From the NCBI RefSeq assembly GCF_025352015.1, contig NZ_JANXUG010000024.1:1-40566 (forward strand): 40,566 bases of DNA, given 5' to 3'. Below, piece after piece: positions 8,242-16,594 of the stretch. This DNA is from Flavobacterium sp. (lineage in GTDB: Bacteria > Bacteroidota > Bacteroidia > Flavobacteriales > Flavobacteriaceae). The notes beneath the pieces were generated by a model. That model was given only the letters and a program-made list of their open reading frames with translations. It had not been told where the DNA came from and ran no database searches. How positions within the stretch are numbered: the first letter of the stretch is position 1; every line of letters starts with the position of its first letter. Made by a program: the position numbers and the translations under genes.

Positions 8242-8634
8242 ATGACCCTTGAAAGTCCAAAAGTTACTGTAGAAAAATCAGATGAATATTTATTTAAGGC
8301 GTTATCTGATGTGAAAAGCTATGAAAGACTGATGCCCGAAAACATTGCAAAATTTGAAGTTTTGGGTGATGATATTTTCAATTTTGGCTTAAAAGGCATG
8401 CCCGAAATTAAACTGAAGATGAAAGAGAAAACTCTAAACTCAAAAGTAGTTTTATCTGCGGCAAGTGATAAATTGCCTTTTACCTTAACTGCCAATATTG
8501 ATTCAGTTTCTGATACGTCCAGTGCAGTTCAATTGCATTTTGAAGGAGAATTTAACCCAATGATGGCGATGATGATTAAAGGACCGATTTCAAAGTTTAT
8601 TGAGACTTTGGCAGAAAATATGGGGAAGTTATAG
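8242..8634 (+). CDS. small SRPBCC-fold protein
   Basis: 130-residue soluble protein of the START/SRPBCC (CoxG/polyketide-cyclase-like) superfamily, judged from the pattern: a short N-terminal strand, KALSDVKSYERLMPENIAKF (helix and binding-site rim), KLKMKEKTL and QLHFEGEFNP strands, and a long C-terminal helix (MMAMMIKGPISKFIETLAENM). This fold usually holds a hydrophobic ligand; no catalytic residues are evident and I assign no substrate. Conserved placement after pyrE in Flavobacteriaceae is my recollection, not shown here. It ends 77 bases before a convergent gene. Confidence 0.75.
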   Translation: MTLESPKVTVEKSDEYLFKALSDVKSYERLMPENIAKFEVLGDDIFNFGLKGMPEIKLKMKEKTLNSKVVLSAASDKLPFTLTANIDSVSDTSSAVQLHFEGEFNPMMAMMIKGPISKFIETLAENMGKL

Positions 8635-8711
8635 TTTGATGATTTTTGATTTTTGATTTTTTGAAGTCAAAATTTTTGTTAAATATGAACTCTTAAATCG
8701 TCTGTCATCAA

Positions 8712-10637
8712 TCATTTAACCGTCGTCAATCGTCTGTCAATAATGCGTTCCATGTAATCCTGAATAAAGGCTTTACAACGAAGTTCTAGTAAATCCATAA
8801 TTGCATTTCGTTTCGAAATTAAATTATGCTCCATCGCTTTATCGTTTTTATCATAAAACCCCGTTGCTTTTGTTCCGTCGAAAATGCAAATGTAATCACC
8901 ACTCATAAATTGATAAACATTAGTGCCATATTTCACAACAAATGGTGGCACTTTTTTTTCGTTTAGTAAACTTCGACCCCAACTTCTAAAAGGTTTTTGA
9001 TAGCCAATCATGTCTAAAAGTGTTGGGTAAATATCTATTTGCTGTGCCCACTCATTGTTTATGCCAACGTATTTTTCGTTGGGAGAAAAGAACAAAATTG
9101 GAACAGTATTTTTATTAAATTCTTTACGGTATTCGTCATAAGCAATCGTATTACAATGATCGGCAACCATCACAAAAATGGTGTTTTTATACCAAGGTTG
9201 TTTTTTTGCAGCAGCAAAAAATTGTTTTAAAGCATAGTCTGTATAGCCAATACTTTCATGAATATTAGCGGTGCCTTTTGGAAACTTATCTTTGTATTTC
9301 TCGGGGACTTTATATGGCTCATGCGAAGAAACAGAAAAAAGTGTGGCCATAAAAGGTTGTTTTTTTTGTGACAAAATCTTGTTGTAATATTGTAAAAAAG
9401 GTTCGTCCCAAATCCCCCATACTCCATCAAAATCAGCATCATTATTGTATTCTGTTTTACCATAATAGTGGTCATAACCTAAAATGTTTCCGAAACCAAG
9501 AAAACCCATAGAACCATTGGGTGCACCATGAAAAAAAGACGTGTCATAACCCTCACTTTTCAAGGTAGAAACCAACGACTCAATTTTCTGTTGTGGATAC
9601 GGTGAGGAGGTAAAAGCATTTTCAAACGATGGTATTCCTGCAATTATAGAGGACATTCCATGAATTGATTTGTATCCATTGGCGTAAGCATTTGGGTAAA
9701 TCATACTGTGTTGCGCCAACGAATCTACAAATGGCGTATAACTTTTATAATTCGGGATTTTTGTTCCTTTATTGAAAGCACCGTTGTATTCTCGGGCAAA
9801 ACTTTCTATTATAAAAATAACAATATTGAGTTTGGCAGCGGGATTATTATTGTAATGCTTTATCGGCACTACTAAACTATCTATTTGTGATTTGGAAACA
9901 AAATTTACTTTCTTGAAAGAATTCGTATCCCACGTTCTGATAAGAGCAAATGGTGTGTTCAAAACCAAATTTGATTGCGAAATATTGGTTATAAATCGGC
10001 TAGCGTCTAAAATATTAATTGGCCGAGTGCTTTTCTTAAAATCACCGCGTATGCCACCGATACAAAGGGTCACAATTATAAGAAATGTTACAGTAGAAAA
10101 TCCAAAGTATTTTAAAGTAGGGGTTTCTGTCTTGTGCTGCACTTTAATCTTTTTGTATAAATAAATCCACAAAAAAGCAAGTACAAAGAACCATAGAAAG
10201 ACATCCCAAAAATGGATTACAAAATCAAAAAACAAAAGCATCTTATTATTCTCATTTTCAAGGGTATCAAGGGAAGCTATGGTACTTCTGTTGAAGGTAT
10301 ACCGATAATAAATAAAGTCAACAAAATTAGTAGCATACGCAAGCAAATTGGTGACAAAATACAAATAGAATAAAAACTTCTGAAACTTCTTATTGGTGTT
10401 AAACAGTATAGGAATAATAGACAGCAAAATAAACAACCCGTTTACATATATTATGGCAGTAGTATCAAAAGCCAATCCGTGAAAACACAGTTTTAGAAAA
10501 TCAGAAAAGCTGCCAACTTTTATTAAAGAGCTATTGTAAAAATAAAATAAAACTCTTGCCACAAAATAAAAAGCGTAAGCCAATAAAATTCTGTAAGCTA
10601 CTACTTTATACTCCTGAAATCTTGGGTATTTATTCAT
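8712..10637 (-). CDS. LTA-synthase-like membrane sulfatase/phosphoglycerol transferase
   Basis: 641-residue membrane enzyme with about five membrane segments in the first 200 residues and an extracytoplasmic alkaline-phosphatase-superfamily domain. Metal and active-site residues: Glu278 in IIESFAREYNG, the nucleophile position Ser324 in NGYKSIHGMSS (threonine in Gram-positive LtaS), His439 in VSSHEPY, and Asp493-His494 in VADHCNT. Family members transfer phosphoglycerol or phosphoethanolamine to surface glycans or lipids. A lipoteichoic acid role is very unlikely in a Gram-negative; transfer to an outer-membrane glycan or lipid is inference. The start at 10637 (MNKYPRFQEYK) is preferred over an ATG 24 bases upstream (MSLLILLL), which lacks homology logic. 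Divergent from the acyl-CoA ligase. Confidence 0.85.
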   Translation of the reverse strand: MNKYPRFQEYKVVAYRILLAYAFYFVARVLFYFYNSSLIKVGSFSDFLKLCFHGLAFDTTAIIYVNGLFILLSIIPILFNTNKKFQKFLFYLYFVTNLLAYATNFVDFIYYRYTFNRSTIASLDTLENENNKMLLFFDFVIHFWDVFLWFFVLAFLWIYLYKKIKVQHKTETPTLKYFGFSTVTFLIIVTLCIGGIRGDFKKSTRPINILDASRFITNISQSNLVLNTPFALIRTWDTNSFKKVNFVSKSQIDSLVVPIKHYNNNPAAKLNIVIFIIESFAREYNGAFNKGTKIPNYKSYTPFVDSLAQHSMIYPNAYANGYKSIHGMSSIIAGIPSFENAFTSSPYPQQKIESLVSTLKSEGYDTSFFHGAPNGSMGFLGFGNILGYDHYYGKTEYNNDADFDGVWGIWDEPFLQYYNKILSQKKQPFMATLFSVSSHEPYKVPEKYKDKFPKGTANIHESIGYTDYALKQFFAAAKKQPWYKNTIFVMVADHCNTIAYDEYRKEFNKNTVPILFFSPNEKYVGINNEWAQQIDIYPTLLDMIGYQKPFRSWGRSLLNEKKVPPFVVKYGTNVYQFMSGDYICIFDGTKATGFYDKNDKAMEHNLISKRNAIMDLLELRCKAFIQDYMERIIDRRLTTVK

Positions 10638-10751
10638 TAAAAGTAAAATTAAAAGTGACAAAACTACATATTTAAGACCTATCTTTTTTATATTTTAAAT
10701 TAATATTGTGAATAAGACTAATATTAATTAATTTGCATTAAAATTTAAGCA

Positions 10752-12524
10752 ATGATTCAAATTACAAGGCTTTTTGACTTTCCTTATTACCAGCTTGAAA
10801 AAAATAATATTCCTAATTGTTTTGTTACCAAATATGACGGCAAATGGATTGCCACCTCTACTCAAGAATATATAAATAAAGCCAACACCATTTCGAGAGC
10901 ATTGCTACGATTAGGGGTTCAACCCAATGATAAAATTGCCATTATTTCTTCTAATAATAGAACCGAATGGAATATTATGGATATTGGAATATTACAAATT
11001 GGTGCTCAAAATGTACCCATTTATCCCACTATTTCCGAAGAAGATTATGAATATATTTTAAGTCATTGTGAATCTAAATACTGTTTTATATCAGATGATG
11101 AAGTACTCAAAAAAGTAAATCTGATTAAAAACAATTTAAGTAATTTGAAAGAAGTTTATTCATTCAATGATCTAGAAGGTTGTAAAAATTGGAGAGAATT
11201 ACTAGAGTTAGGTGCTGATGAAACAAATCAAAATGTAGTTGAAGAAAGAAAAAATAATGTTAAACCAACAGATTTAGCCACAATAATTTATACATCTGGA
11301 ACCACAGGAAAACCAAAAGGAGTTATGCTATCTCACAATAACATCGTATCCAATGTGCTGGATAGTTCGCCAAGAATTCCTTTCGAAGAAGGAGCGAGTG
11401 TTGCCTTGAGTTTTCTTCCTATTTGTCATATTTTTGAACGCGTAATTTTGTACATCTATCAATATTATTCGGTGTCGATTTATTTTGCAGAATCTATTGA
11501 TAAACTTTCTGATAATATCAAAGAAGTAAAGCCAACCGTTTTTTCTGTAGTGCCAAGATTACTCGAAAAAGTGTATGATAAAATATATGCTAAAGGAGCG
11601 GAATTAACCGGTATAAAGAAAAAACTGTTTTTTTGGGCAATCGATTTAGGACTGCATTACGAACCTTATGGTACCAATGGTTTTTGGTATGAAATTCAAT
11701 TAAAAATAGCTCGCAAAATAATTTTTACCAAATGGCAAGAAGGTTTGGGAGGCAACCTTACGGTAATGGTTTCGGGTAGTGCTGCTTTACAAACTAGACT
11801 TACTAGAGTGTTTGCCGCAGCAGGAATGCCTGTTATGGAAGGTTATGGCTTGACTGAAACCTCTCCTGTCATTACAGTTAACGATGTTAGAAATAGCGGA
11901 TTTAAAGTGGGTACCGTTGGAAAAGTAATTCAAAATGTGACCATAAAAATTGCCACTGATGGTGAAATTCTTTGCAAAGGTCCCAACGTAATGATGGGCT
12001 ATTTCAAAGATGAAATCCTAACGAACGAAGTAATCAAAGACGGCTTTTTTCATACGGGGGATATTGGCGAGATAGATTCGGAAGGTTTTCTAAAAATTAC
12101 CGACAGGAAGAAAGAAATGTTCAAAACTTCGGGAGGAAAATACATTGCACCTCAAATAATTGAAAACGCTATGAAACAATCGCATTTTATAGAACAAATT
12201 ATGGTGATTGGGGATGGCGAAAAAATGCCAGCAGCTTTTATCCAGACAAATTTTGATTTTGTTAAGGAATGGGCAAAAAGACATCACATCATTATTGGTA
12301 AAACCAATGAAGAAATTGTTTCGAATGACCAAGTTATTAAGCGAATTCAAGAAGAAGTAGAAAGAATCAATGAAAAATTTGGCAATTGGGAAAAAATAAA
12401 ACGTTTTGAACTAACTCCAGAAGTATGGTCGATTAATGGCGGACAGCTTACGCCTACTTTGAAATTAAAGCGCAAAGTTGTGATGGAAAAGTATAAAAAT
12501 TTGTACCAAAAAATATATAATTAA
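10752..12524 (+). CDS. long-chain fatty acid--CoA ligase (AMP-forming)
   Basis: Activates long-chain fatty acids to acyl-CoA through an acyl-adenylate. 590 residues, typical of the long eukaryote-like ACSL branch found in Bacteroidetes. ANL motifs: P-loop TIIYTSGTTGKPKGVMLSHN (177-196), GYGLTETSPVI, the A8 hinge GDIGEIDSEGFLKITDRKK and TSGGKYIAPQIIE. The preceding 114 bases are shared with the divergent sulfatase gene and hold only a near match to the -7 box (TTAATTTG). The lipoprotein hydrolase starts 20 bases after the stop, so both may be on one transcript. It could feed the beta-oxidation enzyme at the far end of the window or phospholipid recycling. Confidence 0.94.
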   Translation: MIQITRLFDFPYYQLEKNNIPNCFVTKYDGKWIATSTQEYINKANTISRALLRLGVQPNDKIAIISSNNRTEWNIMDIGILQIGAQNVPIYPTISEEDYEYILSHCESKYCFISDDEVLKKVNLIKNNLSNLKEVYSFNDLEGCKNWRELLELGADETNQNVVEERKNNVKPTDLATIIYTSGTTGKPKGVMLSHNNIVSNVLDSSPRIPFEEGASVALSFLPICHIFERVILYIYQYYSVSIYFAESIDKLSDNIKEVKPTVFSVVPRLLEKVYDKIYAKGAELTGIKKKLFFWAIDLGLHYEPYGTNGFWYEIQLKIARKIIFTKWQEGLGGNLTVMVSGSAALQTRLTRVFAAAGMPVMEGYGLTETSPVITVNDVRNSGFKVGTVGKVIQNVTIKIATDGEILCKGPNVMMGYFKDEILTNEVIKDGFFHTGDIGEIDSEGFLKITDRKKEMFKTSGGKYIAPQIIENAMKQSHFIEQIMVIGDGEKMPAAFIQTNFDFVKEWAKRHHIIIGKTNEEIVSNDQVIKRIQEEVERINEKFGNWEKIKRFELTPEVWSINGGQLTPTLKLKRKVVMEKYKNLYQKIYN

Positions 12525-12544
12525 AACCTTAAAAAAATTTACCC

Positions 12545-13615
12545 ATGAAAATAAAAATATTTGTAAGCAGCTTGTTCCTAGTAATTTTATTTTCGGGCTG
12601 CAAAGAAAACAAACCAGTAGATACAATAAAAGAGCGTTATCTTGATTTTTCTAAAAGAGATGACCAATCCACAGGAGGTATCAAGATGATTCCAATCTCT
12701 ACTCCTATTGGTACGTTTAATGTTTGGACAAAAACTGTAGGTAACAACCCAAAAATAAAAGTTCTTTTGCTACACGGTGGTCCAGGCGGAACGCACGAAT
12801 TCTTTGAATCGTTAGACGGTTATTTTCCTCAAGAAAGTATTGAATATATTTATTACGACCAATTGGGTTCTTACTACAGCGACCAACCTAATGACAACCG
12901 CTTGTGGACGACAGAACGCTTTGTAGAAGAAGTAGAACAAGTCCGCAAAGCATTGAAACTAGATAATTCTAACTTTTATCTGATGGGACAATCTTGGGGA
13001 GGAATTCTTGCCATGGAATATGCCTTAAAATACCAAAAAAACCTGAAAGGATTAATCATTTCCAACATGATGGCAAATGCTCCCGCCTATAATAAATATG
13101 CCGAAGATGTTTTAGGACCACAACTTCCGAAAGAAATATTTGACCAAATAAAAACCTTCGAAAAAAACAAGGATTATAAAAATCCAAAGTATATGGAAAT
13201 CCTTTTTAAATATTATTATTCGGAACACATCTTAAGAAAACCAATTGAGCAATGGCCAGAATCTATAAACCGAGCGTTTAAACATTTGAACCCTAACGTG
13301 TACGTTTATATGCAAGGTCCAAGCGAATTTGGAATTACCGGTGATGCTACTTTGAAAAATTGGGATGTAACTGCACGACTAAAAACTTTAACCATTCCAA
13401 CATTAGTAATTGGTTCAAAATATGACACTATGGATCCTAAACACATGGAATGGATTTCGAATGAAGTTCAAAATGGTCGCTTTTTATATTGTCCTAACGG
13501 AAGTCATTGTTCACAATATGATGATCAACTGCATTATTTCCCCGGAGTAATTAGCTTTTTAAACGACGTAAATAATGGTACTTTCAAAAAACAAAAAAGT
13601 CATCAGTTGCAATAA
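12545..13615 (+). CDS. lipoprotein prolyl aminopeptidase-like alpha/beta hydrolase
   Basis: 356 residues. The N-terminus is a lipoprotein signal with lipobox LFSGC (Cys19), so the protein is exported and anchored. The hydrolase core resembles proline iminopeptidases (peptidase S33): oxyanion motif HGGPGG (77-82), nucleophile elbow GQSWGG with Ser150, acid near Asp294 (IGSKYDTMDP) and His321 in NGSHCSQ. Such enzymes release N-terminal proline, but related hydrolases act on other amides and esters, so the substrate is open. Twenty bases after the acyl-CoA ligase stop. Confidence 0.87.
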   Translation: MKIKIFVSSLFLVILFSGCKENKPVDTIKERYLDFSKRDDQSTGGIKMIPISTPIGTFNVWTKTVGNNPKIKVLLLHGGPGGTHEFFESLDGYFPQESIEYIYYDQLGSYYSDQPNDNRLWTTERFVEEVEQVRKALKLDNSNFYLMGQSWGGILAMEYALKYQKNLKGLIISNMMANAPAYNKYAEDVLGPQLPKEIFDQIKTFEKNKDYKNPKYMEILFKYYYSEHILRKPIEQWPESINRAFKHLNPNVYVYMQGPSEFGITGDATLKNWDVTARLKTLTIPTLVIGSKYDTMDPKHMEWISNEVQNGRFLYCPNGSHCSQYDDQLHYFPGVISFLNDVNNGTFKKQKSHQLQ

Positions 13616-13726
13616 ACGTTATTAACAATATTGATTTTTAAATAGTTAATAATTTATTATGTTAAAATTTAACAATTGTTTAATATTAGATACTTTTATA
13701 GTATTAACCAATAAAAAATATAAATT

Positions 13727-14116
13727 ATGAATTTAAAGAAATTTATTGTCGGTGGAATTGTCGGAGGAATTGTGGATTGGCTATTGGGATGGCTATTTTA
13801 TGGTATGATTTTCAAAGATACCTTCCCCATGAATGATAGCACCATGAATATGGGAATGATTACAGCTGGATGTTTTGCTTTTGGCTTCTTTATTTCTTAT
13901 CTTTTCACAGGACTCACCTCTATTACCAATTTGACAACTGGATTAAAAGCGGGAGCCATTATTGGATTATTCCAAGGATTAATTTCGGGCTTCTTTGCCA
14001 ATGAATCTACACTAACACCCAATTACAAAGTGATAGCCATTGGAGTTGTAATTTCAATTGTTATGGCAGCTGCAGTTGGTGGTGCAATCGCATCGGTCAA
14101 CGGAAAAATGAAGTAA
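13727..14116 (+). CDS. small four-helix membrane protein, function unknown
   Basis: 129 residues with four hydrophobic stretches (about 7-30, 43-62, 70-92, 103-124) rich in Gly and Ala, start MNLKKFIVGGIVGGIVDWLL. The layout and the KDTFP after the first helix recall DUF1761-like proteins, but I cannot assign a family with confidence. It stands alone: a 111-base gap precedes it and an intrinsic terminator follows within 25 bases. Confidence 0.8.
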   Translation: MNLKKFIVGGIVGGIVDWLLGWLFYGMIFKDTFPMNDSTMNMGMITAGCFAFGFFISYLFTGLTSITNLTTGLKAGAIIGLFQGLISGFFANESTLTPNYKVIAIGVVISIVMAAAVGGAIASVNGKMK

Positions 14117-14138
14117 GTTTTAGAATTTATTAGTATTA

Positions 14139-14165
14139 AAACTCGCTTTTTAGCGAGTTTTTTTA
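14139..14165 (+). terminator. intrinsic terminator
   Basis: Stem ACTCGCT (14141-14147) and AGCGAGT (14152-14158), loop TTTT, flanked by A before and a run of T after. It closes the small membrane protein gene. The next 130 bases hold nothing recognisable. Confidence 0.85.
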
Positions 14166-14296
14166 TGGTAACTATTTACAATTTTCCACATTCTTCACTA
14201 AATGCATAATCATACTTAACTTTTCTTTCCATAAAAATGCCCCAAATAGTGTCTAACTTATTGGAGCATATTCAATTACTTATTTTAAATTCAGAA

Positions 14297-15151
14297 TTAT
14301 TTTTTAGTCCATTCTTTTATACTGTCATTGTTCATTTTAACGTAATCGTTATTTTTTGCTTTTTCTGCTGCCGCCAATGATGATTTTGCCGTAATAATAG
14401 CACCAGCTTTATCGCCTAATTTAGCTTGTATCAATGATTTTAGACGCAACTGCCAAAACGGAATATCTTCGCCAGGTTTTACCATCGATAGCGCTTTATT
14501 TACGTATTCTAATGCTTTATTTAGATCACCATTAGACTGAAAAAAATATTGCGCAGCCGAAAAATAATCACCAGCTGCTGGTCCAGCCAAAGTTTTATCA
14601 ATACTTGCCATGGCCGTTTTTTGCGTTGGAACTTCAAACTTTAAAGAAACCATTGTTTTTTCCCATGCGATATCTAGTGTTGCGCTATCATTGGTCAAAT
14701 TATTAATAGTGATTGTAAATGATTCTACGAAATTATTGAGTGCTATTGGGTCAACATTTATCAAGACAGCTACTTTATTAGCATCCCAATTATCTGGAGT
14801 TCCCCAATTGTCAGAGTCTGTGTAAAAAATAACTTCCCACATATCTGCTTTTGGTGTCGTATACAATGCATACTTTCCTTTTTTGAGGGTTTTACCTTTA
14901 ATAATTACATCTTCACTAAAAGTAATTGTAGTATTGGCATTGGCGCCAGTTCTCCACAATTTACCAAAAGGCACCAAATCGCCAAAGACAATCCTTCCTT
15001 TAGCACCTGGTCTTGAATAATCAATGGTTACATCAGTCAAACCAACAACTTGCGTTTGGGTAGCGTGCGGACTCGGCTGCGGGGTTTTTACTTGTGCATT
15101 CAGCACATAAGTAGCAATTATTGAAGTTAATACAAAAATAATTTTTTTCAT
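14297..15151 (-). CDS. DUF2911 protein with TPR-like C-terminus, exported
   Basis: 284 residues with a Sec signal peptide (MKKIIFVLTSIIATYVLNAQ, cut after NAQ). Residues about 28-165 carry the DUF2911 pattern: VTIDYSRPGAKGRIVFG, LWRTGANANTTITFSEDV, GKYALYTTP and WGTP. The rest (about 190-280) reads as TPR-like helices: DYFSAAQYFFQ, DLNKALEYVNKAL, FWQLRLKSLIQ, KAGAIITAKSSLAAAEKAK. Common and often multi-copy in Bacteroidetes; the function is unknown to me. Probably periplasmic. Confidence 0.9.
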   Translation of the reverse strand: MKKIIFVLTSIIATYVLNAQVKTPQPSPHATQTQVVGLTDVTIDYSRPGAKGRIVFGDLVPFGKLWRTGANANTTITFSEDVIIKGKTLKKGKYALYTTPKADMWEVIFYTDSDNWGTPDNWDANKVAVLINVDPIALNNFVESFTITINNLTNDSATLDIAWEKTMVSLKFEVPTQKTAMASIDKTLAGPAAGDYFSAAQYFFQSNGDLNKALEYVNKALSMVKPGEDIPFWQLRLKSLIQAKLGDKAGAIITAKSSLAAAEKAKNNDYVKMNNDSIKEWTKK

Positions 15152-15173
15152 GAGTTTGTTTTTTATAATTTTT

Positions 15174-15181
15174 CAAATTTA
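15174..15181 (-). promoter_or_regulatory. TAnnTTTG -7 box before the DUF2911 gene
   Basis: TAAATTTG on the minus strand, 22 bases before the ATG. No -33 TTTG at a suitable distance. Confidence 0.35.
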
Positions 15182-15265
15182 CAAATACTACAAATGTGTA
15201 AATGTTAAGAATAACCTAAATATATTTTGTTTAATTTATTATCATTTTTATTAAACAATAAATTA

Positions 15266-15273
15266 TATCTTTG
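15266..15273 (+). promoter_or_regulatory. TAnnTTTG -7 box before the SRPBCC-SDR-photolyase cluster
   Basis: TATCTTTG ending 12 bases before the ATG at 15286. A TTG at 15271 lies inside the box and is not the start of the gene. No clear -33 element. Confidence 0.45.
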
Positions 15274-15285
15274 AAAAATTTTAAT

Positions 15286-15753
15286 ATGAAAATCTACACT
15301 TTACATACAAAACAAAAATTACCTATCAGCCTTGAAGAGGCTTGGGTTTTTTTATCAAATCCAAAAAACTTAAAGGTAATTACACCCAGTTATATGGGTT
15401 TCAAAACCCTTTCGGGAGATGAAAAAGCAATGTTTGCAGGACAAATTATTCAATACATTGTTACGCCAGTTTTAGGAATTCCGATGAAATGGGTTACTGA
15501 AATTACCCACGTGCAAGACAAAAAATATTTTGTTGATGAACAACGTTTTGGTCCCTATGCTTTGTGGCATCACAAACACTTTTTAAAAGAAATTCCGGGT
15601 GGCGTTGAAATGGAAGACATCGTAGATTATAAAGTTCCTATGGGCATTCTTGGGCAAATGGTACATCCGTTTTTGGTAAAACCAAAGCTTAAAGAAATCT
15701 TTGATTTTCGTGAAGCAAAACTAATTGAACTTTTTGGAGAATTTAAATCGTAA
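15286..15753 (+). CDS. SRPBCC-family protein (cell-division-inhibitor-like)
   Basis: 155-residue START/SRPBCC protein: KLPISLEEAWVFLSNPKNLK at the start, LGIPMKWVTEITHVQDKKYFVDEQRFGPYALWHHKHFLKE in the middle strands and a C-terminal helix (LKEIFDFREAKLIELF). Databases often call this group ligand-binding SRPBCC or cell division inhibitor; no enzymatic residues are visible. First of three plus-strand genes with an SDR-like protein and a photolyase (gaps 46 and 96 bases), a grouping I know from other light-exposed bacteria. A role with pigment or light damage is inference. Start set at 15286 because the -7 box ends at 15273. Confidence 0.85.
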   Translation: MKIYTLHTKQKLPISLEEAWVFLSNPKNLKVITPSYMGFKTLSGDEKAMFAGQIIQYIVTPVLGIPMKWVTEITHVQDKKYFVDEQRFGPYALWHHKHFLKEIPGGVEMEDIVDYKVPMGILGQMVHPFLVKPKLKEIFDFREAKLIELFGEFKS

Positions 15754-15799
15754 ATTAATTGAAGGATGAAATTACTTCGTTCTTTAGAATAACAAAATA

Positions 15800-16498
15800 A
15801 TGAAAAACATACTATTAATTGGAGGATCCTACGGGATTGGGTACGAATTAGCAAAAGAATTACAACAATATCACAAAGTTTTTATTGCTTCTAGAACCCA
15901 TGAAAATTTAGCAAATTTAAACGTTGTTCACATTCCTTTTGATGCTACCACAGATTCTTTAGATCTAACTACTTTACCCGAAGTTTTAGATGGATTGGTA
16001 TATTGTCCGGGAAGTATAAATTTAAGACCTTTTCGAGGACTTAAATTAGAAACTTTTGAAAGTGATATGCACGTTAATTTTTTTTCGATGGTTAAAGTTG
16101 TTCAAAGTGTTTTACCTAAACTTATTGCTTCAGAGCAATCAAGTATTGTTTTGTTTAGTACTGTAGCGGTAACCATGGGAATGCCTTTTCATACTAGTGT
16201 AGCTGCGGCAAAGGGTGCTATCGAAGGTTTTTCTAAAGCTTTGGCTGCTGAATATGCTCCCAAAATTAGAGTGAATGTAATTGCGCCGTCCTTAACTGAT
16301 ACACCATTAGCAGACAAATTTTTGAACAATGATGAAAAAAAAGACAAATCAGGGTTGCGTCATCCTTTAAGACGGGTGGGAACTACACAAGATATTGCGC
16401 AAATGGCCAGTTTTTTATTAGACCATAAAAGCTCCTGGATATCGGGTCAAATTTTCCATGTAGACGGTGGGATGTCTAGCTTACTTGTTAATGGTTAA
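15800..16498 (+). CDS. SDR-fold oxidoreductase lacking the usual catalytic tyrosine
   Basis: 232-residue short-chain dehydrogenase fold. The nucleotide site GGSYGIG (8-14) is intact and the C-terminal SSWISGQIFHVDGGMSS is classical. The active site is not: in the YxxxK motif the lysine is Lys138 (SVAAAKGA) but position 134 is Val where Tyr is expected; Ser120/Thr121 occupy the serine position. The NNAG structural motif is replaced by YCPGS. Either another residue (His131 is close in sequence) takes the role or the protein has become a regulatory or binding subunit. It lies between an SRPBCC protein and a photolyase. Confidence 0.88.
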   Translation: MKNILLIGGSYGIGYELAKELQQYHKVFIASRTHENLANLNVVHIPFDATTDSLDLTTLPEVLDGLVYCPGSINLRPFRGLKLETFESDMHVNFFSMVKVVQSVLPKLIASEQSSIVLFSTVAVTMGMPFHTSVAAAKGAIEGFSKALAAEYAPKIRVNVIAPSLTDTPLADKFLNNDEKKDKSGLRHPLRRVGTTQDIAQMASFLLDHKSSWISGQIFHVDGGMSSLLVNG

Positions 16499-16552
16499 AT
16501 TAGTTTTAGTTGGTTTTCATTTAAAATAGACATCCTTTTAAATCAAACTAAT
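16499..16552 (+). other. two-step inverted repeat between SDR and photolyase genes
   Basis: Outer arms ATTAGTTT (16499-16506) and AAACTAAT (16545-16552); inner arms ATTTAAAA (16519-16526) and TTTTAAAT (16536-16543). It could fold as a hairpin with an uneven internal loop. The AT content makes chance pairing easy, so significance is modest. Confidence 0.3.
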
Positions 16553-16594
16553 TATAACAATTTTTATCTTTTATCTTATTTTTAAATAAAAAAA

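Noticed and set aside
8638..8665. GATTTTT repeats after the SRPBCC gene
   Set aside because: A short low-complexity run in AT-rich DNA, with no array structure.
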